Made by a program: the position numbers and the translations under genes. The notes beneath the pieces were generated by a model. It was not told where the DNA came from and ran no database searches. It saw only the letters and a program-made list of their open reading frames with translations. Shown here piece after piece: positions 17,698 to 27,727 of a stretch of DNA of 64,000 nt (positions within the stretch are counted from its first letter, which is position 1; every line of letters begins with the position of its first letter). The DNA is taken from positions 372,001 to 436,000 of the forward strand of contig SCRN01000040.1 of assembly GCA_004322045.1 (NCBI GenBank). Direction: 5' to 3'. Origin of the DNA: Paraburkholderia sp. (GTDB lineage: Bacteria; Pseudomonadota; Gammaproteobacteria; Burkholderiales; Burkholderiaceae).

Positions 17698-19887
17698 TCA
17701 ATGGGCCTTCGGCTGAAACCCGGGGGCGCCCACCTGCCAAAGCGAGAACGCCCATTCATCGGCGAAACGATCGGCCGTTTGCTTGACGCTCGAGCCGATG
17801 CCGTGCCCCGCATCGTAGTCGACGCGCAGCAGGACCGGCCGCCCGCTCGCCGTCGCCGCCTGCACGCGAGCCGTCATCTTCAGCATGTGCCATGGCGACA
17901 CGCGCGGATCGTTGGCGCCCGTCGTGAACATGACCGCCGGATAGGGCGTCCCGTCATGAATGTGCGCATACGCGCTCATCGCATAGAGGCCGTGAAAACC
18001 CGCTTCGTTCGATGTCGAGCCCATCTCTGGCACGTTGGGCGGCCCGTTGGGCTCGGTCTCGAAGCGCAGCGCGTCGGACACGCCGACATCGTCGAGCACC
18101 ACGCGGAACAATCCCGGATCGATGGTCAGCGCGCCGCCCATCACGATCCCGCCCGCGCTGCGGCCGTTCGCCACCAAATAGCGGCGCTGCGTGTAGCCCT
18201 GATCGATCATGTACTGCGCGCCCGCGAGGAAGTCGAACATCGTATTGATCTTCCAGCGCTTTTGCCCCGCACGATGCCAGGCGTCGCCGTACTCGCCGCC
18301 GCCGCGCATGTGCACGACCGTCATGATGCCGCCCTGCTCGAACCAAGCGCGCCACGCACTCTGATAGTTGGGATCCAGCGACAAGCCGTAACTGCCGTAG
18401 CCGTAAATGATGGTCGGGTGCGAACCGTCGCGCCGGATGCCCTTCTTCGAAATGATCGAAATGGGCACGCGGGTTCCATCGTAGCTCGTCGCGAAGGTTT
18501 CCTGCGCTTCGAGCTCGTCGGACTCCGTCTTCGATGGCGGAATCAATCCCGTATCGGCCGCGGCTTGCGCGCCGGGCGCATAGGCCACCTCGCGCGGCGC
18601 TTTGATCCAGCCGCGCAACTCGAACATCACGCCCGGTAGCTTCGCATCGGGCTTCAGATCGCGAATCGAGCCCGCGAAGGGCAACCCGATCGTGCGCTCA
18701 TCTTTGCCGTCCAATCTCGTGCGATGCAACTCGAACGTAGCGCCAGCGCGCTCGGCCAGATAGATGCCATCGTTTGCGAGCGTGAAGGTGTCGATGACGT
18801 TGGCCCCTTCCGGTACCACGACCTGCGCGTGTGCGAGATCGGGCTGCGCCAGCGGCGCCGATACGAGCTTGAAACGCGGCGCGTCTTTGCCCGTTAATGC
18901 GTACAGGCGATCGCCGCGAAGTTGCACGTCGACGACGCCGTCCTCGGGGCTCGCGATCTTTTTCCACGGCGTGTCGGCGCCGTGGATATCCGCGACTCGA
19001 GCGACGTAGAAGGTGTTCGGGTTGTCGTCCATATTGTGATTCGCCACGGCGACGGCGTAAGGAGAATCGGGCGAAACCAACACATAGGTGCCCTGCCCCT
19101 CGGGCACGTCGAGCTTGGGCGACACGCCGCGGCCGAAGACAGCCTCGTCGCCTTCGCCGTCGGCATGCCGGCCGAGCACGTGCAACCGCGTCACGGCGTT
19201 GTACTCGCTCAATGCGGGCGGCGTGTCGGGGCCGACCTGCGGGTAGCGCAGATAAAAGAACGAGCGGTTGTCGTTGCGCCACGAGACGACGCAGGCGCTC
19301 GTGCGATCGATCGCCTCGGCGAGCGTTTTGCCGCTTTCCACATCGACCACATGCAGCACGCTCTTCTCGGAGCCGCCCTCCGAAATGCCGTAGGCGACAT
19401 AGCGCCCGTCCCACGACGGCGCATACCAATCGAGCGCGAAGTGACGCGAGCGATCGGTCGATAGCTGGGCCGGATCGACGAGCACGTGCTCGTGTCCCTC
19501 CACGCCGTCGCGATACGCGAGCTTGAAGAGGTTTTCGCCGGCCGCGGCCGTTTGATAAAACAGGCGATGACCGCGGCGCGTGAAATCCGACCGCCGCAAA
19601 TCGCCGCCCATCAACGTTTCGATGCGCGTGGCGAGCGCGTCGCGCCCGGGGATCGCGGCCAACACGCGGCGTGTGTAGTCGTCCTGCGCTTTCATCCAGG
19701 ACTGAACCTCGGGGTCCTTCAGGTTCTCCATGTAGCGGTAATTGTCGACGAACGGCGTGCCGAAGTAAGTGTCGGTCACAGGGCGCACCGGGGCGACGGG
19801 GGGCGTGTCGGCAGACCAGGCAGCGCTCGATGCGGTCAAGCAAGACAGCAGCAGCGTTACGACCAAAAGAGACTTGTTTCGTTTCAT
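17698..19887 (-). CDS. Secreted S9-family prolyl oligopeptidase-like serine peptidase
   Basis: 729 aa. A signal peptide (MKRNKSLLVVTLLLSCLTASSA) is followed by the peptidase_S9 N-terminal beta-propeller (start VTDTYFGTPFVDNYRYMENL) and an alpha/beta hydrolase domain. Catalytic residues are visible: serine in GRSAGG (near residue 577), aspartate in GANDPRVSP (near 659) and histidine in DAGHGIG (near 695). Substrate would be short proline-containing peptides in the periplasm. It converges on the 138-aa gene across 38 bp. Prolyl endopeptidase versus oligopeptidase B cannot be separated here. Confidence 0.92.
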   Translation of the reverse strand: MKRNKSLLVVTLLLSCLTASSAAWSADTPPVAPVRPVTDTYFGTPFVDNYRYMENLKDPEVQSWMKAQDDYTRRVLAAIPGRDALATRIETLMGGDLRRSDFTRRGHRLFYQTAAAGENLFKLAYRDGVEGHEHVLVDPAQLSTDRSRHFALDWYAPSWDGRYVAYGISEGGSEKSVLHVVDVESGKTLAEAIDRTSACVVSWRNDNRSFFYLRYPQVGPDTPPALSEYNAVTRLHVLGRHADGEGDEAVFGRGVSPKLDVPEGQGTYVLVSPDSPYAVAVANHNMDDNPNTFYVARVADIHGADTPWKKIASPEDGVVDVQLRGDRLYALTGKDAPRFKLVSAPLAQPDLAHAQVVVPEGANVIDTFTLANDGIYLAERAGATFELHRTRLDGKDERTIGLPFAGSIRDLKPDAKLPGVMFELRGWIKAPREVAYAPGAQAAADTGLIPPSKTESDELEAQETFATSYDGTRVPISIISKKGIRRDGSHPTIIYGYGSYGLSLDPNYQSAWRAWFEQGGIMTVVHMRGGGEYGDAWHRAGQKRWKINTMFDFLAGAQYMIDQGYTQRRYLVANGRSAGGIVMGGALTIDPGLFRVVLDDVGVSDALRFETEPNGPPNVPEMGSTSNEAGFHGLYAMSAYAHIHDGTPYPAVMFTTGANDPRVSPWHMLKMTARVQAATASGRPVLLRVDYDAGHGIGSSVKQTADRFADEWAFSLWQVGAPGFQPKAH

Positions 19888-20082
19888 TGTTCTGATCGCT
19901 CGAAGTAACGACGCGCAAGATTAACGCGCCGCGTGCCTCGGCGATAGTAGAGAACTTGCTCCAATGACGCCGCGAACGGCGCATGGGTGCGGGGATCGCC
20001 GGCGCCGCAGCCGGTCGCCCTGGCGATGCTTTGCGGCCCTTTGCGATACGCAAGGGCTCGCCGCGACCGGAAGTGGCCCGCA

Positions 20083-20967
20083 TCAAACCGCAGAGGTAGC
20101 GGCGGCTTCGAATTCGCGCGCGACGATGTCAATGAACGCTTGCACTCGCGCGGTCTTGTACAGATCGGTATGGGTCACGAGCCAAACGTCGAAGTGGTCG
20201 CAGCGCTTGGACATGACACGGACGAGTTCGGGCTCGTCATCGGCTCGAAAGCACGGCAGCTCGGTGACCCCAAGGCCGCAAATGGCCGCCTCGAACAGCA
20301 TCATGGTCGAAGACGTTTGAAAGGCGATCTTCCCGCGATGAGTCGGCTCGCCGCATAACGCTTCCCACATCGACGGCATCACGGGCCGCTGATACATCAC
20401 GAGATCGTGGCCTTCGAACGCCTCGCCCTCGCGCGGCGCGCCGCGTGCCGCCAGATAGGCGCGCGAGGCGTAGATGCCCGATTCGAGTTGCGCCAGGCGG
20501 CGCACGATCAGATCGGGCGACTCGGGCCGGAGCGTGCGAATCGCGACGTCGGCCTCGCGCCGCGTCAGGTTGGCCATGCCCGCCGATGTCACGCAGATGA
20601 CTTCGATGCCCGGATGCGCCGCGCGCAGCTTTGCGATCGCGGGCACGACGAAGCGCTTGCCAAGCGAATCGGTGGTCGCCACGCGTATCGCACCGCACAA
20701 TTGGTCATCCATGCCGACGATGCGCCGCTCGACTTGATGCACGGCTTGCTCCATCGCCTCGCACGGCCCGATCAGCGCTTCTCCGGCCGCGGTCAGCACG
20801 TACATCGTCGGCGTCCGCAAAAAAAGGCGCGCCGACAGCGCCTGCTCGAGCGCTGCGATGCGGCGGCCGACCGTCGCTTGATCCACGCCCAGGCGCGCCG
20901 CTGCACCGCGCAACGTGCCTGTGCGCGCCACCGCTAAGAAAAAACGCGCGTTGTCCCAGTTTGTCAT
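20083..20967 (-). CDS. LysR-family transcriptional regulator
   Basis: 294 aa of standard length. N-terminal winged helix (ARFFLAVARTGTLRGAAARLGVDQATVGRRIAALE) followed by a periplasmic-binding-like effector domain (about residues 90-290). The gene is divergent from the DHA2 exporter with a 140-bp intergenic region that contains a perfect 16-bp inverted repeat, so the exporter is its most likely target. ATG at 20967. Confidence 0.93.
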   Translation of the reverse strand: MTNWDNARFFLAVARTGTLRGAAARLGVDQATVGRRIAALEQALSARLFLRTPTMYVLTAAGEALIGPCEAMEQAVHQVERRIVGMDDQLCGAIRVATTDSLGKRFVVPAIAKLRAAHPGIEVICVTSAGMANLTRREADVAIRTLRPESPDLIVRRLAQLESGIYASRAYLAARGAPREGEAFEGHDLVMYQRPVMPSMWEALCGEPTHRGKIAFQTSSTMMLFEAAICGLGVTELPCFRADDEPELVRVMSKRCDHFDVWLVTHTDLYKTARVQAFIDIVAREFEAAATSAV

Positions 20968-21003
20968 TGCTGCCTACGAACCTTCGTGTACATCGGTGAA
21001 GGC

Positions 21004-21019
21004 GATGCATTTTTGCATC
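21004..21019. promoter_or_regulatory. Perfect 16-bp inverted repeat, possible LysR operator
   Basis: GATGCA-TTTT-TGCATC lies between the divergent LysR gene and the exporter, 37 bp from the lysR start. The arms are perfectly complementary. Size and position fit an LTTR recognition site, although the T-N11-A rule is only approximately met. Confidence 0.45.
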
Positions 21020-21107
21020 ACAGACGTGCAACTTCACTGCTTTCTCGCAGCGCCCCCAGTTTATAGACTTGCGGCATCGAACACCATGCACCGAGCCGGA
21101 GGCTTCC

Positions 21108-22532
21108 ATGACCGACTGCATCGCTTCATCGCTCCCATCCGCCCGCAGCGACGACCGGCGTGCCGCCGTTCGGCGGCGCCTCACGCTCGCCTTCGTGGCG
21201 AGCGGCATGTTCATGGCTGTGCTCGATACGACGATCGTCAACGTCGCCCTGCCCGTAATGCGCACGCACCTCGCCGCCTCCATCGCAGGGCTCGCTTGGA
21301 TAGTCGATGCCTATACGCTCAGCTTCGCCGCGCTGATCCTCGCCGGTGGCGTCGCATCCGACCGGTTCGGCGCGAAAACCGTCTACCTCTGCGGATTGGC
21401 GTTGTTCGTTCTTGCCTCGGCGGCATGCGGGCTCGCGCCGTCGGTCACGCTCTTGATCGCGGCGCGCTTTGCTCAAGGCATCGGCGCGGCGCTGTTCCTA
21501 CCGGCGTCCCTCGCCATCGTGCGCGCGACGTTCGATGATCCGGCGCAGCGAGCCAAAGCGATTGCGACGTGGGCCGGCATCGCGTCGGTCGCTGCTGCGA
21601 TCGGCCCCGTGGCGGGCGGACTGCTCGTCGACGCTTTCGGCTGGCGCAGCGCATTTCTCGTCAACGTGCCGACCGGCGTGGCGGCGCTGGCCGGCGCCGC
21701 GATGGTTGTTCGCGCAACCAATCCGGCAAAGTCCCGCCGTTTCGATTGGGTTGGACAGGTCGCCAGCACCGTTGCGCTTGCCGCGCTCTGCTTCGCGGCA
21801 ATCGAGCTGCCCACGCGCGGCATGGGCGCGCGCGAAGTTCACGTGGCCATTGCGCTCGCGTTCGTCGCCACGGCGCTCTTGATCCTTGCTGAGCGCCGCA
21901 CCGCCGATCCCATGGTGCCCCTCGCGTGGTTTCGCAATGCGACGTTCGTCGCGATGAACGTGAGCGGCACGCTCGTCTATGTCGGCTACTTCGGTCTGCT
22001 GTTCGTGCTGAGCCTGTATTTGCACGGCGTGCGCGGCCTCGATGCACGGCACACCGGGCTTGCGATGTTGCCGATGGCCGCGAGCCTTTCGCTGGGCAAT
22101 GTGCTCGCCGGAAAGCTGCAAGCGCGCGCAACCCATCTCATGACGATCGGCCTCGCGGTCGCGACCGTCGCGGGACCGGCCATGGCGCTGGCACTCGAAT
22201 GGAACGCCGCGTGGGGACTCGTCTTCGCGGCCATGGCGGCGTTCGGGATCGGCACCGCGCTCTCGGTGCCGCCCATGATTGCAACCGTCCTCGAACAAGT
22301 GCCCGGCGAATCGGCGGGCGTTGCATCGGGCCTGCTCAATGCATTGCGCCAAGCCGGGAGCTTGTTGGGGGTCGCGTTCGCCAGCGCGGCCACACTCTTG
22401 TGTGCCCAACTATCGACGGCTTTGATCGTCGTCGGCGTCATGGCGGGCGTCGTTTATGCGGGCTCCGCTTTCCTGGCGGCTCGATCGGCAGGCGCCGCGA
22501 GAGCCCCGGCCACGGGCATTGCCGGTTCGTGA
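21108..22532 (+). CDS. MFS drug exporter, DHA2 (EmrB/QacA) family
   Basis: 474 aa inner-membrane protein with about 14 hydrophobic segments. The DHA2 motif LDTTIVNVALP occurs in the first segment and the loop 2-3 motif DRFGAKTVYL follows; ARFAQGIGAALFLPASLAIV and GPVAGGLLVDAFGWRSAF are also typical. ATG at 21108 has GGAGG 6 bases upstream, better than an in-frame start at 21069. It probably exports a toxic compound by proton antiport; no adaptor gene is adjacent. Regulated, by inference, by the divergent LysR protein. Confidence 0.9.
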   Translation: MTDCIASSLPSARSDDRRAAVRRRLTLAFVASGMFMAVLDTTIVNVALPVMRTHLAASIAGLAWIVDAYTLSFAALILAGGVASDRFGAKTVYLCGLALFVLASAACGLAPSVTLLIAARFAQGIGAALFLPASLAIVRATFDDPAQRAKAIATWAGIASVAAAIGPVAGGLLVDAFGWRSAFLVNVPTGVAALAGAAMVVRATNPAKSRRFDWVGQVASTVALAALCFAAIELPTRGMGAREVHVAIALAFVATALLILAERRTADPMVPLAWFRNATFVAMNVSGTLVYVGYFGLLFVLSLYLHGVRGLDARHTGLAMLPMAASLSLGNVLAGKLQARATHLMTIGLAVATVAGPAMALALEWNAAWGLVFAAMAAFGIGTALSVPPMIATVLEQVPGESAGVASGLLNALRQAGSLLGVAFASAATLLCAQLSTALIVVGVMAGVVYAGSAFLAARSAGAARAPATGIAGS

Positions 22533-23367
22533 ACCCGGCATGCGGCCGAGAATTAGGATTAATCCGGCAGCCGAGCAGCATTGCCTACAGCAACGAAAAA
22601 TCTGCGTGGAATTCATCGTTTCCAGACGGAAAGCGAGCGAATATTGGAGAACTGAGCAACATCCTCCGTGCGCTTGCCCATGACACGCGTCGAAGCATGC
22701 CTAGAATGGATTTGACGGTAATCCTGGCTCGTATATGCTCATCTTTAGGTTCTAGCCGGTGATATGTCGTAACCCGTGATTGCTGCGCCCCACTGCGCCG
22801 CATCGCTCGATGCTCGGCACCGGCCCGGACCGGACGTCCGTTCGATCGCGCCATGCACCGTGGCGCGGGACGCGCAACACCCTGAACATCACCGAGTCGA
22901 GTGTCATCGTGAGAGTCCGAGGCCCTTTGGTTAGATGGAATCGCAGCACGCGCGCGAATCGTTTTCGCGCCGGCCGCGCCATCGCCGACGGCTGCACCGG
23001 CAAACTTGCGTTTCCCCGGTTTCTGTCCGTCTTCACCATCCTTTCCCGCCGCTCCATTCGCCGCCATAACGTCACATCGGCTCGCGCGCATATCGCCGTG
23101 CATATCGACGACGCGTCCTCATTGCTGCCGTAGCGCCTCCTTTCCGTCGCAACTCATCCAGTGCTTGGCGCACGCGGTTCACGCCTGCCCGGCGTCGTCT
23201 GTGCTCGCTGAACGGCGGCCGCGCGCAGGCGCGAGTGAACTCGCTGCATACACAGGGGATCGCCGCGCTCGCGCCGCATCTCATCGTCGAGGCGATCGCT
23301 CCCGACGGCCTGATCGAAGCCATTCGCCCGCGGCCGGCACGCACATCACAACGAACCGAGAAAAGCC
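22533..23367. other. 835-bp region without a convincing gene upstream of the putrescine genes
   Basis: Open frames here on either strand are rich in arginine and serine and lack ribosome sites or recognisable domains. The left part (to about 22760) is visibly less GC-rich than the genes around it. One sigma-70-like promoter is listed separately. The region could hold a long leader, a small RNA or gene debris; I cannot decide. Confidence 0.5.
22712..22739 (+). promoter_or_regulatory. Sigma-70-like promoter in the 835-bp gap
   Basis: TTGACG (22712-22717), a 16-bp spacer and TATGCT (22734-22739). The predicted start near 22746 lies about 620 bp before the ligase gene at 23368, implying a long leader or an unannotated transcript. 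Confidence 0.35.
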
Positions 23368-24702
23368 ATGCAAGTCATCGACGAGTTTCTTCGCAAGCAC
23401 CACATCACCGAAATCGAGGCGGTCATCCCCGATATGGCCGGCATCGCTCGCGGCAAGATCATTCCGCGCAGCAAGTTCGAAGCGGGCGAAGCGATGCGCT
23501 TGCCGCAAGCGGTCATGATCCAGACCGTCACCGGCGAATATCCCGACGACGGCGGTCTCACCGGCGTCACCGATCCCGACATGCTGTGTGTGCCCGATCC
23601 ATCGACGATCCGGCTCATCCCATGGGCGGTCGATCCCACGGCCCAAGTGATCCACGACTGCGTGAAGTTCGACGGCACGCCGGTGGCGATTTCGCCGCGA
23701 CGCGTACTGCGCCGCGTGCTCGAGTTGTACGAAGCGAAGGGTTGGAAGCCAGTCGTGGCGCCCGAACTCGAGTTCTATCTGGTTGAAGTCAACAAGGATC
23801 CCGACTTGCCGCTGCGCCCGCCCGTGGGCCGCACGGGCCGCGCGGAAACGGGCCGCCAAGCGTATTCCATCGAGGCCGTCAACGAGTTCGATCCATTGTT
23901 CGAAGACATCTACGAATACTGCGACATTCAAGAGCTCGAGGTCGACACCTTGATCCACGAAGTAGGCGCGGCGCAGATGGAAATCAATTTTTTGCACGGC
24001 GACCCGCTCAATCTCGCCGACCGCGTCTTTCTATTCAAGCGCACGGTGCGCGAAGCGGCGTTGCGTCATCACATGTACGCCACATTCATGGCCAAGCCGA
24101 TGGAGGGTGAACCGGGCTCGGCCATGCACGTGCATCAGAGCTTGGTCGATGCCGAGACGGGCCGCAATTTGTTCACGGGCAGCGAGGGCGAGCCCACCGA
24201 ACTGTTCTATCAATACATCGCGGGCCTGCAGAAATACACGCCCGCGCTCATGCCGATTTTCGCGCCGTACATCAATTCCTACCGCCGTCTGTCGCGCTTC
24301 ATGGCCGCGCCGATCAATGTCCAATGGGGCTATGACAACCGCACCGTGGGCTTTCGCATTCCGCATTCTTCGCCCGCCGCGCGCCGCATCGAGAATCGCA
24401 TCCCAGGGGTCGACTGCAATCCCTATCTGGCGATTGCCGGCACCCTGGCCGCGGGCTACCTCGGGCTCACGCAACACCTCGTGCCCACCGAGCCGCTTGC
24501 AAACGACGGCTACCGCATGCCCTACCAATTGCCGCGCAATTTGGAGGAAGGCCTGACGCTGATGGGCGCTTCCGAACCGCTTGCATCGATTCTCGGCGAG
24601 ACCTTCGTGAAAGCGTTTCTCGCGCTGAAGGAAACGGAATACGACGCGTTTTTCCGCGTGATCAGTTCGTGGGAGCGCAGGCATTTGCTGCTGCACGTTT
24701 GA
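23368..24702 (+). CDS. puuA: Glutamine synthetase-family ligase, probable gamma-glutamylputrescine synthetase
   Basis: 444 aa of the glutamine synthetase fold. Key segments are APELEFYLVE and EVGAAQMEINF (metal-binding glutamates), KPMEGEPGSAMHVHQSL (the HVH loop) and a C-terminal R-rich active-site stretch FRIPHSSPAARRIENRIPG. Compared with GlnA the protein is shorter and lacks the adenylylation-type end, as in PuuA/SpuI enzymes that join glutamate to putrescine. A class III aminotransferase follows by 36 bp, which fits polyamine catabolism. The precise substrate is inferred from neighbours. Confidence 0.82.
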   Translation: MQVIDEFLRKHHITEIEAVIPDMAGIARGKIIPRSKFEAGEAMRLPQAVMIQTVTGEYPDDGGLTGVTDPDMLCVPDPSTIRLIPWAVDPTAQVIHDCVKFDGTPVAISPRRVLRRVLELYEAKGWKPVVAPELEFYLVEVNKDPDLPLRPPVGRTGRAETGRQAYSIEAVNEFDPLFEDIYEYCDIQELEVDTLIHEVGAAQMEINFLHGDPLNLADRVFLFKRTVREAALRHHMYATFMAKPMEGEPGSAMHVHQSLVDAETGRNLFTGSEGEPTELFYQYIAGLQKYTPALMPIFAPYINSYRRLSRFMAAPINVQWGYDNRTVGFRIPHSSPAARRIENRIPGVDCNPYLAIAGTLAAGYLGLTQHLVPTEPLANDGYRMPYQLPRNLEEGLTLMGASEPLASILGETFVKAFLALKETEYDAFFRVISSWERRHLLLHV

Positions 24703-24738
24703 AGCGTGCGACGCATCGCAACCGAATGGAGCCAACCA

Positions 24739-26163
24739 ATGAATTCCGAATTCGACACCTTCGATCAGCCCGCTCTCGGGCCAGCCGCGCAAGCGCACCC
24801 GGCGCGGAGCACATCTGATTACCGTGCGCTCGATGCCGCGCACCATCTGCATCCGTTCTCCGATATGGGCGCGCTCAATCGCGCGGGCAGCCGCGTCATC
24901 GTCAAGGCCGACGGCGTCTATTTGTGGGACTCGGACGGCAATCGAATCATCGACGGCATGGCAGGGCTATGGTGCGTCAACGTCGGCTACGGCCGTAAAG
25001 AACTCGCCGAGGCCGGCTATCGCCAATTGTCGACGCTGCCCTACTACAACACCTTCTTCAAGACGACGCATCCACCTGTCATCGAGCTCTCCGCCTTGCT
25101 GGCCGAGCTCGCGCCCGCGCCGTTCAATCATTTCTTCTATTGCAGCAGCGGTTCGGAAGGCAACGACACCGCGCTGCGCATCGTCTATCGATACTGGGCG
25201 ACGCAAGGCAAACCGTCGAAGAAATATGTGATCTCGCGCTGGAACGGCTATCACGGATCGACGATCGCGGGCGCCACGCTCGGCGGCATGGCGTATATGC
25301 ACGAGCAGATGCCGTCGAAAGTCGAGCACGTCGTCCACATCGATCAGCCCTACTTTTTCGGGGAAGCAAGCGCCGACATGACGCCGGATGCATTCGGCCT
25401 CGCCCGTGCTCGGCAACTCGAAGCGAAGATCCTCGAATTGGGCGCGGAAAACGTCGCTGCGTTCATCGGCGAGCCGTTTCAAGGTGCGGGCGGCGTTATT
25501 TTCCCCCCCGCCACCTATTGGCCTGAAATCGAGCGCATTTGCCGCAAATACGACGTATTGCTGATCGCGGACGAAGTGATCGGCGGGTTCGGGCGCACCG
25601 GCGAATGGTTCGCCCATCAGCACTTCGGTTTCAAGCCTGATCTGCTCACGCTTGCCAAGGGCCTCACGAGCGGATACGTCCCGATGGGCGCAGTCGCGCT
25701 GCACGATCGCATCGCTCGGCCCATCATCGAGAACGGCGAGTTCAATCACGGGCTGACCTACTCGGGGCACCCTGTCGCAGCGGCGGTGGCTGTCGCCAAC
25801 CTGAAACTGTTGCGCGACGAACGGATCGTCGAGCGCGTCAAAGCGGATACCGGCCCCTACTTCCAGGCTTGCTTGCGGCATGCGTTCGAAGACCATCCTA
25901 TCGTCGGGGAAGTCGCGGGCGCAGGCCTCGTCGCCGGCATTCAACTCGCGCAAGCACCGCGGACGCGGGCGCGTTTTCCGAACGGCGGCGAGATCGCCTT
26001 GCTCTGCCGCGACTTTTGCTTCAACGGCAACCTCATCATGCGCGCCTCGGGCGACCGCATGTTGCTCTCGCCCCCGCTCGTCATCACGCGCGCGCAAATC
26101 GACGAAATCGTGGAGAAGGCAAAACGCGCGATCGATGCGACGGCAAAGCGCATCGGCTCATGA
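24739..26163 (+). CDS. spuC: Class III aminotransferase, probable putrescine(polyamine)-pyruvate transaminase
   Basis: 474 aa PLP enzyme of fold type I. Visible motifs include GLWCVNVGYGRKELAEA, the cofactor-binding CSSGSEGNDTALR, the IADEVIGGFGRTG aspartate region and the Schiff-base lysine K307 in LAKGLTSGYVPMGAV. The pattern and length match SpuC-type enzymes that move the amino group of putrescine or its relatives to pyruvate. ATG at 24739 has GGAG upstream; 36 bp after the ligase, so the two are cotranscribed. Confidence 0.87.
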   Translation: MNSEFDTFDQPALGPAAQAHPARSTSDYRALDAAHHLHPFSDMGALNRAGSRVIVKADGVYLWDSDGNRIIDGMAGLWCVNVGYGRKELAEAGYRQLSTLPYYNTFFKTTHPPVIELSALLAELAPAPFNHFFYCSSGSEGNDTALRIVYRYWATQGKPSKKYVISRWNGYHGSTIAGATLGGMAYMHEQMPSKVEHVVHIDQPYFFGEASADMTPDAFGLARARQLEAKILELGAENVAAFIGEPFQGAGGVIFPPATYWPEIERICRKYDVLLIADEVIGGFGRTGEWFAHQHFGFKPDLLTLAKGLTSGYVPMGAVALHDRIARPIIENGEFNHGLTYSGHPVAAAVAVANLKLLRDERIVERVKADTGPYFQACLRHAFEDHPIVGEVAGAGLVAGIQLAQAPRTRARFPNGGEIALLCRDFCFNGNLIMRASGDRMLLSPPLVITRAQIDEIVEKAKRAIDATAKRIGS

Positions 26164-26172
26164 TGCAGGCTT

Positions 26173-26208
26173 GCGGCTACACATGCGGCTACGCATGCGC
26201 CTACAGCT
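26173..26208. repeat. Three imperfect 12-bp tandem repeats between convergent genes
   Basis: GCGGCTACACAT, GCGGCTACGCAT and GCGCCTACAGCT follow each other without gaps, just after the aminotransferase stop and touching the end of the pncB-like gene. No function is apparent. Confidence 0.4.
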
Positions 26209-27551
26209 TACGGCCCAAGCCCCGCATCTAGCCGACGGGCCAATTCGCGCAAGCCGTCGGAAATCGCCACGGGGTACGGCTCGTCCCTATCCAGTGAGCG
26301 CTGCGCCGGCGGCAGCGCCCGCAGGCTTCGCTGCGCGTGCTGACGCGCCGCTTCGAGCGTCGTCGGCGGAGCGCAGCGCTTTCCGCCGCGCATGACGGGC
26401 TCGAGCAGCGGCTCGCCGTCGCGCTGTTCGCGCTCGAGCGTCACGAGGTCACCCGCCATGATGGCGTTCGCGCCATACACGCGGTACACAGCCTTGCGTC
26501 CAGGCCAGGTCGCCTTCCCTTCCGAACGCTTGCGCCGCGGCTCGTTCGCATACTCGACGAGTTTGTACGCGCAGTCGAGATACGGCGCGTCGGCCGACGT
26601 GTTCATGCGCGTGCCCACCCCGAAGCCGTCGATCGGTGCCTGCTCGTCCACCAATTGACGCAGCCGGTACTCGTCGAGGTTGCCGCTCGCGAAGATCGTG
26701 ACGCCGGTGAGGCCGCCCGCATCGAGGATGCGGCGCACGCGTCGCGCGTGTTCGCCCAGATCGCCGCTATCGAGCCGCACGGCCTGAATCGAGATGCCGT
26801 CCTTGGCCAGACGCGGCGCGAGCACGACGATTTTGCGCGCGGCATGCTCCGTATCGTACGTGTCGATGAGCAGCGTCGCGTTCGTCGGCTGCGAACGAGC
26901 GAACTGTTCGAACGCGTAGGCTTCGTCGTCGTGCGCCTGCACATACGAATGCGCCATCGTCCCATAGACGGGAATGCCGAACGCGAGCCCCGCAGCCAGC
27001 GTGGCAGTGCCGCTAAAACCGGCGAGAAAGCTTGCCCGTGCCGAGAGCCAGGCGGCTTCCGCACCATGGGCGCGGCGCAGCCCGAAATCGACGAGCAGTT
27101 TCTCGGGCGCCGCAAGCACGCACCGCGCCGCCTTGCTGGCCACCAAGGTCTCGAAATGCGCAAGATTCATGAGGCGGCTTTCGACGAGCTGAGCTTCGCG
27201 CATCGGCGCGGTAATGCGTAAGAACGGCTCGTCGGGAAAGAACACCGTGCCTTCGCGCATCGCGTCGACGTCGCCCGTGAAGCGCAGGTGCTCGAGCGAC
27301 CTGAGAAAGGGCGTGGAGAACCGCCCGGTGCGCGACAACGAAGACAACTCTTGCGCGCTGAACCGCAGTTGCTCGAGATAGTCGATGACTTGCTCGAGCC
27401 CAGCCGCCATCAGAAAGTTGCGCTGCGCGGGGAGCGCGCGAACGAACAGTTCGAACGATGCCGTCTCGTTCATGCAGGCGTCGAAATACGCCTGCAGCAT
27501 CGTCAGTTCGTATAGATCGGTGAGAAGCGCGCTACCGAGCGATAGCTTCAT
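26208..27551 (-). CDS. pncB: Nicotinate phosphoribosyltransferase
   Basis: 447 aa. The N-terminus LLTDLYELTMLQAY and the motifs FSGTATLAAGLAFGIPVYGTMAHSYVQ and RLDSGDLGEHARRVR are characteristic of the family that converts nicotinate and PRPP to nicotinate mononucleotide (with ATP) in the NAD salvage pathway. It resembles the PncB2-type sequence branch more than E. coli PncB. Start ATG at 27551. Transcribed alone or after nnrS, from which it is separated by 176 bp; convergent with the aminotransferase. Confidence 0.92.
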   Translation of the reverse strand: MKLSLGSALLTDLYELTMLQAYFDACMNETASFELFVRALPAQRNFLMAAGLEQVIDYLEQLRFSAQELSSLSRTGRFSTPFLRSLEHLRFTGDVDAMREGTVFFPDEPFLRITAPMREAQLVESRLMNLAHFETLVASKAARCVLAAPEKLLVDFGLRRAHGAEAAWLSARASFLAGFSGTATLAAGLAFGIPVYGTMAHSYVQAHDDEAYAFEQFARSQPTNATLLIDTYDTEHAARKIVVLAPRLAKDGISIQAVRLDSGDLGEHARRVRRILDAGGLTGVTIFASGNLDEYRLRQLVDEQAPIDGFGVGTRMNTSADAPYLDCAYKLVEYANEPRRKRSEGKATWPGRKAVYRVYGANAIMAGDLVTLEREQRDGEPLLEPVMRGGKRCAPPTTLEAARQHAQRSLRALPPAQRSLDRDEPYPVAISDGLRELARRLDAGLGP

Positions 27552-27727
27552 GGCGTTCCTCTCCCGTTCGGGTCATCGAATCACATGATGCCCGAGCCGG
27601 CACCTAACGCTGCGCGCGGTGGCTAACGTATGCGCACGAATGCTTGCACGACGCGGCGGCAATCTTCCGATCAATGCCTGCCGCCGTCACCGTTCGCACC
27701 GCGCCCCGGGCCGTGAAACGAAGCGAA

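Noticed and set aside
22585-23103. 172-codon minus-strand frame in the 835-bp gap
   Set aside because: Low-complexity composition, no ribosome site, no similarity that I recognise.
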